A DNA stretch of 51,749 nucleotides. It comes from Pelagibacteraceae bacterium AG-390-A23 (GTDB lineage: Bacteria; Pseudomonadota; Alphaproteobacteria; Pelagibacterales; Pelagibacteraceae). The notes under the pieces were generated by a model. That model was given only the letters and a program-made list of their open reading frames with translations, made no database searches and was not told where the DNA came from. Position numbers and translations under genes: made by a program. The stretch covers positions 1-51,749 of the forward strand of contig QCGW01000006.1 of NCBI GenBank assembly GCA_003279775.1, in the 5' to 3' direction. Numbering within the stretch: the stretch's first letter is position 1; each line of letters begins with the position of its first letter. Of this stretch, positions 36,236-43,628 are shown piece after piece.

Positions 36236-36283
36236 AAAATTATAGTATCATTAAAATTTCAAACTTAAATTATTTAAAATTAT
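36236..36283. promoter_or_regulatory. Shared divergent promoter gap between uraH and uraD
   Basis: Only 48 almost purely A/T bases separate the two ATG codons. The minus-strand uraH-xdhAB-guaD-puuD-PRT operon and the plus-strand uraD-alc-allA-puuE operon must both start here or inside the neighbouring genes. No regulator gene or clear operator repeat is visible, so common control of both arms is an inference from layout. Confidence 0.5.
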
Positions 36284-36781
36284 ATGGGAACAATAGATAA
36301 CATTAATGATCTTAACAAGTCTGATTTTTTGTCTATTTTTGGTAATGTTTTTGAAAAAACTGAGTCTGTAGCTCAAGAAGCCTTTGAGTCAAAACCTTTT
36401 AAAGATTTTGATGATATCGTATTTAAAATGCTAGACATTTATGAGAATTATAAAAAAGAAAAAATTTTAGAAATTTTAAATGCTCATCCTGAACTTGCTA
36501 TTGCAAAAAAAATGACCTCAGAGTCTATATCAGAACAAGCTTCTGCAAAATTAAACGAATGTTCAGATGATGAATATGAAGAATTTAAAAAATTAAATTT
36601 TGAATATAAAAAAAAGTTTAATTTTCCATTTATTATTGCTGTTAAAGGTAAAAATAAAAATGAAATATTAATGAATTTTAGACAAAGAATAAAAAATGAT
36701 GTAAAAAGTGAATTCCTTGAAGCAAAAAAACAAGTGAAAAAAATTGCAACTTTTCGTCTTAATGAAATAAATAAAAAATGA
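36284..36781 (+). CDS. uraD: OHCU decarboxylase (UraD)
   Basis: Decarboxylates 2-oxo-4-hydroxy-4-carboxy-5-ureidoimidazoline to S-allantoin. The 165-aa protein has FLSIFGNVFEKTESVAQEAF and the catalytic His in ILNAHPELAIAKKM. SEQASAKLNECSDDEYEEF and NFPFIIAVKGKNKNEI are the other conserved blocks. Its product is the substrate of PuuE at the end of this operon. The stop overlaps the allantoicase ATG. Confidence 0.92.
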   Translation: MGTIDNINDLNKSDFLSIFGNVFEKTESVAQEAFESKPFKDFDDIVFKMLDIYENYKKEKILEILNAHPELAIAKKMTSESISEQASAKLNECSDDEYEEFKKLNFEYKKKFNFPFIIAVKGKNKNEILMNFRQRIKNDVKSEFLEAKKQVKKIATFRLNEINKK

Positions 36782-37761
36782 AAAAATTTATAAGTGCAAA
36801 AATGATAAATTTAGCAGATCCAAGAATTGGATCTAAAATAATATTTAAGACTGATGATTTTTTTGCAGCTGCCCATAGAATTTTAAAAACTGATATCCCC
36901 GTCTTTAAAGATGGATTATTTGATAAACATGGTAAATGGATGGATGGATGGGAAACCAGAAGAAGAAGATCAAAAGGATATGATTATTTAGTTTTAAAAT
37001 TAGGTAAACCTGGAAAAATATTTGATATAGACATTGACACATCACACTTTAACGGAAATCAACCTACTCACGCATCATTAGAAGGTTGTTTCAGTAGGTC
37101 AAAACCAAATAAAAAAACAAAATGGACAAGATTACTGGGTAAAAAAAAACTTGGGCCTAACAAAAATCATAACTTTAAATCTCAAAACAAATCTACTTTC
37201 AATTATATAAGATTAAATATTTTTCCAGACGGTGGAGTAGCTAGACTTAGACTTTATGGAAAAATTGAAATAGATAAAAAGACTATTAATAACAAAAATA
37301 TAAATTTAACGTCAGTTTTAAATGGTGCTTCAATTGTTGGTTGTAATAATGAACATTTTGGAAGAGCTGAAAATATAATAGCCCCTGGTAAAGGAAAAAA
37401 TATGGGAGATGGCTGGGAGACAAGAAGAAGTAGAGGAAAGAACTTTGATTGGCTGATAATAAAATTTGGAAAACCGGGTTTGATAAAAAAATTAGAAATT
37501 GATACCCATCATTTTAAAGGAAACTACCCTGACTCATGCTCAATACAAACTGCAATTATTAACAAAGATTTATCTAATAATTTGATTGTTAAAAATTCAA
37601 AAAATTGGAAATTTATTTTAAATAAATCCAAACTATCTGCACACAAAAAACATGTTTTTAAAAAGTTCTTAATAAAAAGAAATAAAGAAAATTACCTCAA
37701 AATAAATATCTATCCAGATGGTGGAATTTCTAGGATAAGAGCATTCGGAAGTTTTAAATAA
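36778..37761 (+). CDS. alc: Allantoicase
   Basis: Hydrolyses allantoate to ureidoglycolate and urea. The 327-aa protein is built from two copies of the allantoicase domain, each with a GWETRR motif (DGWETRRRRSKGYDYLVLKL and GDGWETRRSRGKNFDWLII) and a DT(S/H)HF(N/K)GN segment. The N-terminus NLADPRIGSKIIFKTDDFFA is also typical. ATGA overlap with uraD and one-base overlap with the next gene show tight coupling. Confidence 0.92.
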   Translation: MKKFISAKMINLADPRIGSKIIFKTDDFFAAAHRILKTDIPVFKDGLFDKHGKWMDGWETRRRRSKGYDYLVLKLGKPGKIFDIDIDTSHFNGNQPTHASLEGCFSRSKPNKKTKWTRLLGKKKLGPNKNHNFKSQNKSTFNYIRLNIFPDGGVARLRLYGKIEIDKKTINNKNINLTSVLNGASIVGCNNEHFGRAENIIAPGKGKNMGDGWETRRSRGKNFDWLIIKFGKPGLIKKLEIDTHHFKGNYPDSCSIQTAIINKDLSNNLIVKNSKNWKFILNKSKLSAHKKHVFKKFLIKRNKENYLKINIYPDGGISRIRAFGSFK

Positions 37762-38252
37762 TGAAAATAATTAAACCAATAAAAATAACCAAAAAAAATT
37801 TTGCTAAGTTTGGAGAGTTAATAAATACAAAAAAAGGAAATCCAATTAATATTAACAATGGGTATGCAAAAAGATTTCATGATCTGATAAATATAAATAC
37901 TGATAAAAAAAAGGGAAAAACAATAGTTAGTATTTTTAAAGCAAAAAAGAGAAAATTTCCAATGAGAGTAGATATGATGGAAAAACATCCTCTTGGGAGT
38001 CAAGCGTTTGTACCTATGGAAGATTCTAGTTTTTTAGTATTTGTTGCTCCGAAAGGAGAAAAACCAAATATAGAAAAAATTAAATCTTTTATAGTTCCAA
38101 AACAAAATGGAGTTAATTACAAACCCGGTATATGGCATTTTCCTTTAATATCGACAAAAAATATGAATTTTCTAGTTATTGACAGAAAAGGTGTTGGAAA
38201 CAATTTGGTCATTCATAAATTCAATAAAGAAAAAATTTTATTAAAAAAATGA
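37761..38252 (+). CDS. allA: Ureidoglycolate lyase (AllA type)
   Basis: Cleaves ureidoglycolate to glyoxylate and urea, the last step of the pathway in the window. The 163-aa cupin-like protein has VDMMEKHPLGSQAFVPME and YKPGIWHFPL (metal/active-site His in WH.P), matching the AllA family. It is coupled to alc by a one-base overlap and to puuE by an ATGA overlap. Glyoxylate can feed central metabolism elsewhere. Confidence 0.88.
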   Translation: MKIIKPIKITKKNFAKFGELINTKKGNPININNGYAKRFHDLININTDKKKGKTIVSIFKAKKRKFPMRVDMMEKHPLGSQAFVPMEDSSFLVFVAPKGEKPNIEKIKSFIVPKQNGVNYKPGIWHFPLISTKNMNFLVIDRKGVGNNLVIHKFNKEKILLKK

Positions 38253-39148
38253 TTAAAAAATATCCAAGAGATTTAGTTGGCTATGGATCAAAAACATTAA
38301 AAGTTAAATGGCCTAAAAATGCAAAATTAGCTTTGCAATTTGTATTAAACTACGAAGAAGGAGCTGAAAATAATATCTTACATGGAGATAAATATTCAGA
38401 AACTTTTTTATCAGAAATTATAGGAGCAAAGCCAATCAAAGGTCGAAACATGAATATGGAGTCAATTTACGAGTACGGATCTAAAAGAGGATTTTGGAGA
38501 ATCCATGAACTGTTTAAAAAGAAAAAAATTCCTTTAACAATATTTGGTGTTGCAATGGCATTAGAGAGAAATAAAGAAGTTTGTAATGCAATGAAAAAAG
38601 CGGGTTATGAAATTGCTTCTCATGGATATAGATGGATTGATTATCAAAATGTAAACAAAGCTAAAGAAAAAAAGGACATGCAACTTGCTATTAAATCAAT
38701 TAAGAAAATTTTTGGTTCTAAACATATTGGTTGGTACACAGGAAGATGTAGTGAAAATACTTTAGATCTAGTTATAGAAAATGGTAATTTTTTATACTGC
38801 AGTGACACATATAGTGATGATCTTCCGTACTGGATAAAAAAAGGTACAAAAAAACAACTAATGATACCTTATACACTAGACAATAATGATATGAGATTTG
38901 CTACCAACCAAGGATTTAACTCTGGTGAACAATTTTATAATTATTTAAAAGACAGTTTCGACGCTCTTTACGAAGAAGGAAAATCTTCTCCAAAAATGAT
39001 GTCTGTTGGTTTGCATTGCAGATTAATTGGAAGACCTGGTAGAATACAGTCCCTTAAAAAATTTTTAAATTATATTTCAAAATATAAAGATATTTGGATA
39101 TGTAAACGTTCGGACATAGCTAAACATTGGATAAAAAATTATAGTTAA
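38249..39148 (+). CDS. puuE: Allantoinase PuuE (polysaccharide deacetylase-like, metal independent)
   Basis: Opens the allantoin ring to allantoate. The 299-aa protein starts with the PuuE signature YPRDLVGYG, then LQFVLNYEEGAEN, ILHGDKYSETFLSEI, MNMESIYEYGSKRGFWR, DDLPYWI, MIPYTLDNNDMRFA and SVGLHCRLIGRPGRI. These match the PuuE group rather than the amidohydrolase-type allantoinases. It acts before alc in the pathway although it is the last gene in the operon. It ends 9 bases from the convergent cytochrome gene. Confidence 0.93.
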   Translation: MIKKYPRDLVGYGSKTLKVKWPKNAKLALQFVLNYEEGAENNILHGDKYSETFLSEIIGAKPIKGRNMNMESIYEYGSKRGFWRIHELFKKKKIPLTIFGVAMALERNKEVCNAMKKAGYEIASHGYRWIDYQNVNKAKEKKDMQLAIKSIKKIFGSKHIGWYTGRCSENTLDLVIENGNFLYCSDTYSDDLPYWIKKGTKKQLMIPYTLDNNDMRFATNQGFNSGEQFYNYLKDSFDALYEEGKSSPKMMSVGLHCRLIGRPGRIQSLKKFLNYISKYKDIWICKRSDIAKHWIKNYS

Positions 39149-39156
39149 AATTTTTA

Positions 39157-39480
39157 TTATTGTTCTGCAGCTATTGAAGTATAGTGAGCAACCGCTTCTA
39201 TTTCCTCATCAGTTAGTATACCCTCCATTGCGGGCATTACTCCTATACCGTTTCTAACTGCCATTAAAATTCTTTGAATATCAGGTCTAATTTCATTTAG
39301 ATTTGGACCAACCATTGCGTTCGATCCAGCATCAGTAAGCATATGGCATGCTGCACAATTTCCGGCCTCCAGAAAAACTTCTTTTCCCTTATTAAACAAT
39401 TCATCAGCATTAACGTGCGTTAATGATAAAAATATCAATAATAATGATGTACCAAAGAAATTTAAAAATAATTTTTTCAC
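39157..39480 (-). CDS. Small secreted c-type cytochrome, likely partner of PuuD
   Basis: A 107-aa class I cytochrome c. A signal peptide (KKLFLNFFGTSLLLIFLSLT, cleavage about residue 25) is followed by the haem site CAACH at Cys42-Cys45-His46. A later NGIGVMPAMEG gives the axial Met (Met82 or Met85), and the C-terminal helix is TDEEIEAVAHYTS. It starts with GTG. The gene sits at the distal end of the purine cluster, convergent with puuE. PuuD of this cluster lacks its usual cytochrome domain, so I infer this protein replaces it. It could also be a general respiratory cytochrome. Confidence 0.85.
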   Translation of the reverse strand: MKKLFLNFFGTSLLLIFLSLTHVNADELFNKGKEVFLEAGNCAACHMLTDAGSNAMVGPNLNEIRPDIQRILMAVRNGIGVMPAMEGILTDEEIEAVAHYTSIAAEQ

Positions 39481-39523
39481 ATAAATTTGGTATCATAATT
39501 AAAAAAATTTAAAAAGGAGAATT

Positions 39524-39811
39524 ATGAAAGCTTATTGGGTTGCAAATTATACTGAAATAAAAGACGACGAAAGACTTAAAAAATATGCCGTTAAAGCAAA
39601 AGAAGCGGTTGAAAAATATTCTGGTAAAATAATAGCGAGAAGCGCAAATAATGTAACTTTAGAAGGTAGAGAAATGGTAAGAGTAGCTCTTGCAGAATTT
39701 CCTGATATTGAAACAGCAAAAAATTGTTACAATTCTGAGGAATATGTCGAGGCTAGAAAACATTTAGAAAATAATGCTACTAGAGAACACATAATTTTTG
39801 AGGGAATGTAA
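39524..39811 (+). CDS. DUF1330 family protein, 95 aa
   Basis: Small dimeric alpha-beta barrel protein of the DUF1330 family. The start MKAYWVANYTEIKDDERLKKY and the later VRVALAEFPDIETAKNCYNSEEYVEARK ('F.....A..WY.S.EY....') are the family pattern. AAAGGAG precedes the ATG at good distance. It is divergent from the cytochrome (43-bp gap). Function unknown; no catalytic residue can be named. Confidence 0.85.
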   Translation: MKAYWVANYTEIKDDERLKKYAVKAKEAVEKYSGKIIARSANNVTLEGREMVRVALAEFPDIETAKNCYNSEEYVEARKHLENNATREHIIFEGM

Positions 39812-39823
39812 GCTAATAAAGGT

Positions 39824-40459
39824 TTAATACTGAATAGGTTCAGGATCTATACTTCTCCACAAATACCAAGTCGCTACAGAACAGTAAGGGGAAAACTTTT
39901 TGTTTAAATATGTCACGTAACTTTCGGGTGGAAGATATTTTTTATTATAATTTTTTGAAATAGCTCTTAACAAACCAATATCTTGGATTGGCCAAATATT
40001 AGGACGATTATAAGTAAATAGCAAAATCATTTCTGCTGACCATCTTCCAATTTGTCTTAATTGAGACAGATAAATTATGGCATCTTCATCAGACATTTTT
40101 GAAATAAGTCTTGGATTAAACTCTTTACTTAATATTTTTTGGGCTAAACTTTTTATTCCTTTCACTTTCTGTCTACTTAGACCGCAACTTTTGAGCTGAA
40201 TAGATGATAACTTGCTTACCGTTTTTGGGTTAATTTTATTTTTGCATTTTTTCTTAAATTTTAAAAAAACTGAATTAGCAGCAGCTACGCTAATTTGTTG
40301 TCCAATTATACTTTTACATAGAGAGAAAAAAACATCTTTTCTTGAAGTTAGCACTGTCTCTGAAGGGGATTTATATTTTTTAATCAAAGAACACATAGTT
40401 TTATCTTTTGCAGATAAATATTTTTTTGCTTTATTCCAATATGATGGGGTTTTACTCAT
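39824..40459 (-). CDS. DNA-3-methyladenine glycosylase (AlkA-like, HhH-GPD)
   Basis: Base-excision repair enzyme removing alkylated purines. The 211-aa protein has IIGQQISVAAANSVF early (conserved in AlkA/Mag1). The helix-hairpin-helix-GPD core LSQLRQIGRWSAEMILLFTY is followed by RPNIWPIQDIGLLRAIS, with the catalytic Asp in QDIGL. C-terminal WRPWRS-like residues read YLWRSIDPEP. It overlaps the stop of the upstream EamA gene by 8 bases, so they are probably co-transcribed. Confidence 0.9.
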   Translation of the reverse strand: MSKTPSYWNKAKKYLSAKDKTMCSLIKKYKSPSETVLTSRKDVFFSLCKSIIGQQISVAAANSVFLKFKKKCKNKINPKTVSKLSSIQLKSCGLSRQKVKGIKSLAQKILSKEFNPRLISKMSDEDAIIYLSQLRQIGRWSAEMILLFTYNRPNIWPIQDIGLLRAISKNYNKKYLPPESYVTYLNKKFSPYCSVATWYLWRSIDPEPIQY

Positions 40460-41333
40460 GTCTAGAAACAGATAACTTTTTTTTCAAATACATCTCTCTT
40501 CTAAATATAATAATGGATGAAACTATAACTAATAAGGCACCTAATAATGTTTTAGAAGTTGGTATTTCGTTCCAAATAAAATATCCAAATATTATAGCGA
40601 AGACTAATCCAAGATACTTTAAAGGGGAAACTAAACTTACTTCTGAGTACTTGTAAGATTGTGATAACCATAAATTTGCAAGACCACCTAATATACCAAC
40701 CATTGATAACAAAAATAAATCTAGTAAACTTGGCAAGATCCATCCCTGATAAAAAGATAAAAAACTTAGAAGCATTATCGAGAATGAAAAGAAAAAACTA
40801 ATTAACCAAGCGGGCTCGGTTGATGATAATTTTCTTATAGCAATAGCTACATAAGATAAACCTAAGCAAAAAATTATAGGATAGATATAATATAAATTTA
40901 AAGAGCTAAAACCTGGTTCAGTGATGAAAATTATACCAACAAATCCTACTAAAACTGCTAACCATCTATAAATACCAACTTTTTCTTTTAATAAAAAAAT
41001 TGAAAATATTGTTATAAATATTGGTGCTGCAAAAGAAATACTTACAACTGTTGCTAAAGGTAAATTTCTTAATGCTATAAATATAGAAACCAAAGCAATT
41101 AATCCTGCTAAACATCTTTTAAAATGAAGAAAGGGTCTAGTTGTTTTATAAAAATCTAAATATCTGTCTTTAGGAATAAGAAATAAAATAGGAATTATTC
41201 CACAAAATCCTCTGAAAAATAATACTTGTCCAACGGGATAATCCTCAGACCATTTAACAATCACATCCATAAGTGAAAATGCACATACCGATATGAACAT
41301 GTAAAAAAAGCCTAATTGATTTTTTGATAGCAT
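40452..41333 (-). CDS. EamA/DMT-family inner-membrane transporter
   Basis: A 293-aa protein with ten hydrophobic helices in two repeats. Repeat 1 begins FFYMFISVCAFSLMDVIVKW and includes LPLATVVSISFAAPIFITIFS. Repeat 2 includes YSEVSLVSPLKYLGLVFAII. The family exports metabolites such as amino acids; substrate unknown. ATG at 41333; divergent from msrA by 34 bases. The C-terminus is basic (FRREMYLKKKLSVSR). Confidence 0.85.
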   Translation of the reverse strand: MLSKNQLGFFYMFISVCAFSLMDVIVKWSEDYPVGQVLFFRGFCGIIPILFLIPKDRYLDFYKTTRPFLHFKRCLAGLIALVSIFIALRNLPLATVVSISFAAPIFITIFSIFLLKEKVGIYRWLAVLVGFVGIIFITEPGFSSLNLYYIYPIIFCLGLSYVAIAIRKLSSTEPAWLISFFFSFSIMLLSFLSFYQGWILPSLLDLFLLSMVGILGGLANLWLSQSYKYSEVSLVSPLKYLGLVFAIIFGYFIWNEIPTSKTLLGALLVIVSSIIIFRREMYLKKKLSVSRHE

Positions 41334-41367
41334 ATGATTAACTTTAGATTAATTAAGTTAATTATCA

Positions 41368-41811
41368 ATGGAAATAGCAATTTTAGGATTAGGATGTTTT
41401 TGGGGACCAGAAATTAAGTTTAGTAAACTTGATGGAGTTATAAAAACAGAGGTAGGTTATTGTGGAGGTCATAATGCTGAAACAAATTATCAAGAAGTAT
41501 GCACAGGCACAACAAATCATGCAGAAGTAGTAAAATTAGATTTTGATCCTAATGTAATTTCTTACGAGAAAATTCTTGAATATTTTTTTGAAATTCATGA
41601 TCCAACAACATTAAATTCTCAAGGACCAGATTTCGGAACTCAATATAGAAGTGAAATATTTTATTTAAATGATCAGCAAAAAATTACTGCTGAAAAAATA
41701 ATAGAAAAAGAAAACGTCAAATTATCAGGAAAAGTAGTAACAAAAACTTCTTTAGTTAAAAATTATTGCCCAGCTGAAGAGTATCATCAAAGATATTTGG
41801 AAAAAAGATAA
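41368..41811 (+). CDS. msrA: Peptide methionine-S-sulfoxide reductase MsrA
   Basis: Repairs oxidised methionine. The 147-aa protein has the catalytic Cys10 in GLGCFWGPEIKFSKLDGV, VGYCGGHNAETNYQEVC, HDPTTLNSQGPDFGTQYRS and the end NYCPAEEYHQRYL. It is somewhat shorter than many MsrA proteins but complete. One base separates it from the sulfurtransferase; it leads the msrA-mst-RND run. Confidence 0.93.
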   Translation: MEIAILGLGCFWGPEIKFSKLDGVIKTEVGYCGGHNAETNYQEVCTGTTNHAEVVKLDFDPNVISYEKILEYFFEIHDPTTLNSQGPDFGTQYRSEIFYLNDQQKITAEKIIEKENVKLSGKVVTKTSLVKNYCPAEEYHQRYLEKR

Positions 41812-41812
41812 A

Positions 41813-42625
41813 ATGTCATTAGTTGATACAAGTTGGTTAGAAAATAATATTGATAAAGTAAAAATTATTGATTGCTCATGGCATATGCCTCAAACTCAAA
41901 GAAACGGTTTTGAGGAATATACAAAGGAACATATTCCAAATGCTATTTTTTTTGATTTAGATAAAAATTCTAAATTAGATACTGATTTACCACATATGCT
42001 TGCTGATAGTAAATCTTGGGAAAAAATAATGAACAACATGGGTATAGAAAATAATGATCGAATAGTAGTTTATGATAACTCTGATGTTATTAGCTCTTGC
42101 AGATGTTGGTACAATTTAATTTATTATGGACATGATCCTAAACTAGTTCATGTTCTTGATGGTGGATTAAAAAAATGGAAAAAAGAAAATAAATCTACAG
42201 ATAACAAAGAAGTGACCACTCAAACTTCTAAGTATACATGTAAAGAAAATAAAGAACTTGTTAAAAATAAAAAACAAATAGATGAAAATATTGATACCCA
42301 AAAATTTAATGTTGTTGATGCAAGAAGTAGAGAAAGATTTGAAGGCAAAGTTGCTGAACCAAGGAAAGGTCTTAGAAGTGGTTCAATAAAAAATTCTTAT
42401 TGCCTACCTTTTTCTGAATTAATAAACGAAGACCACACTTTCATCAGTAAAGACAAAATACTTGAAAAGTTTAAGTCATTTAAATTTGATCATGATAAAA
42501 ACATAGTATTTTCATGTGGTTCAGGAGTGACTGCAAGTGTTTTGGCACTAGCTTATTCTTTAATAAATGCTAAATATATGCCGACCATTTACGATGGCTC
42601 TTGGGCTGAGTATGGAAAAAACTAA
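41813..42625 (+). CDS. 3-mercaptopyruvate/thiosulfate sulfurtransferase (two rhodanese domains)
   Basis: Transfers sulfur from mercaptopyruvate or thiosulfate. The 270-aa protein has an inactive N-terminal rhodanese domain. The active C-terminal one has its catalytic Cys235 in VFSCGSGVTASVLALAY; the CGSGVTA form is typical of mercaptopyruvate sulfurtransferases (CRKGVT marks rhodaneses). RFEGKVAEPRKGLRSGSIKN is the expected interdomain motif. It lies between msrA and the RND adaptor with 1- and 3-base gaps, so all four may be one operon. Confidence 0.9.
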   Translation: MSLVDTSWLENNIDKVKIIDCSWHMPQTQRNGFEEYTKEHIPNAIFFDLDKNSKLDTDLPHMLADSKSWEKIMNNMGIENNDRIVVYDNSDVISSCRCWYNLIYYGHDPKLVHVLDGGLKKWKKENKSTDNKEVTTQTSKYTCKENKELVKNKKQIDENIDTQKFNVVDARSRERFEGKVAEPRKGLRSGSIKNSYCLPFSELINEDHTFISKDKILEKFKSFKFDHDKNIVFSCGSGVTASVLALAYSLINAKYMPTIYDGSWAEYGKN

Positions 42626-42628
42626 ACT

Positions 42629-43624
42629 ATGAAAACATCAACAAAAATAACAAGTATAGTAATTATTTTTTTTCTTATAATTGCAACTGTGATTATTGGA
42701 AGAACAATGATCGGAAATCATTTCAAAAAAAAATTCAGTAAAAGACCACCTCCTGGAATAATAGTAACTACTACTCAAGAAAGAGTTTTTGAAAATGTTA
42801 TTAGTACCTATGGGACTGCAACTCCAATTCAAACACAATCATTTAAAATTGAAAAATATGAAATATTAAAACCTATAAAATTTAATCAAAAAGTTAAGAA
42901 GGGTGATGTAATTGCTGAGCTTAAAAATCGAAAAGTTATTGCACAATTTGATGGTGTTATTGGAAAAAGAGAATTTTCAGAAGATATAGAGGTTTCAAAA
43001 TCTTCAATATTAATTAATGTTGAAGATACTAGCTCAATATATTGTGATGTAGATATACCTGAAATTTTTGTAACTTTTATTAAGGTTGGTCTGCCAGTTG
43101 ATATTAAATTTTCTGGATATAAAAATAAAATTTATAAAGGTGAAGTAGACTCTTTTGCTAGCAGGATAAGTGAAGATACAAGGGCTTTAGCAACAAGAAT
43201 TAAGATGGACAATTCATCAGGTGAAATATTACCTGGCTCATTCTTAGAAATATCAATTAAATACGATGTAAGAAATGGCTTAAGTGCTCCTGACACTAGT
43301 ACAATTGTCGAGGGTGAAAATGTTTTTATTTATAAAGTAGATGAAAAAAATAAAGTAATGAAAACAAAGGTAACAATTGGTGACAGATACTTAGGCTTTG
43401 TAGAAATATTAGATGGATTAAATAATGGAGATAAAATTGTTGCAGAAGGAACAAAAAAAGTAAGACCAAATTTAACAATCAGGCCTATAGATAAAGGTGC
43501 TAAAAAAAAACAAGGAAACTCTAGTTGGGGTAAAAAAGATAAATCAAAAAAAGCTGAAGATAAAAAAGGTAAATTTGATTGGTTGAAAAATATTTTTAAA
43601 AAATCAGATAAAGAGAAAAAATAA
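42629..43624 (+). CDS. RND efflux periplasmic adaptor, hairpin-less variant
   Basis: Membrane-fusion protein linking the RND pump to the outer membrane. The 331-aa protein has one N-terminal membrane anchor. The two lipoyl half-motifs are VKKGDVIAEL (residues 89-98) and VIAQFDGVIGKR (103-114), with only four residues between them. The long alpha-helical hairpin normally inserted there is absent. A beta-barrel part (VDIKFSGYKNKIYKGEVDSF) and the usual TIVEGENVFIY follow. The last 40 residues are Lys-rich (KKKQGNSSWGKKDKSKKAED). Hairpin-less adaptors are known, for example BesA of Borrelia. Four bases separate it from the pump gene. Confidence 0.8.
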   Translation: MKTSTKITSIVIIFFLIIATVIIGRTMIGNHFKKKFSKRPPPGIIVTTTQERVFENVISTYGTATPIQTQSFKIEKYEILKPIKFNQKVKKGDVIAELKNRKVIAQFDGVIGKREFSEDIEVSKSSILINVEDTSSIYCDVDIPEIFVTFIKVGLPVDIKFSGYKNKIYKGEVDSFASRISEDTRALATRIKMDNSSGEILPGSFLEISIKYDVRNGLSAPDTSTIVEGENVFIYKVDEKNKVMKTKVTIGDRYLGFVEILDGLNNGDKIVAEGTKKVRPNLTIRPIDKGAKKKQGNSSWGKKDKSKKAEDKKGKFDWLKNIFKKSDKEKK

Positions 43625-43628
43625 TTAA

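Noticed and set aside
40212..40656. Plus-strand frames across the DNA glycosylase / EamA junction
   Set aside because: They are antisense to two recognised genes and lack domain signals.
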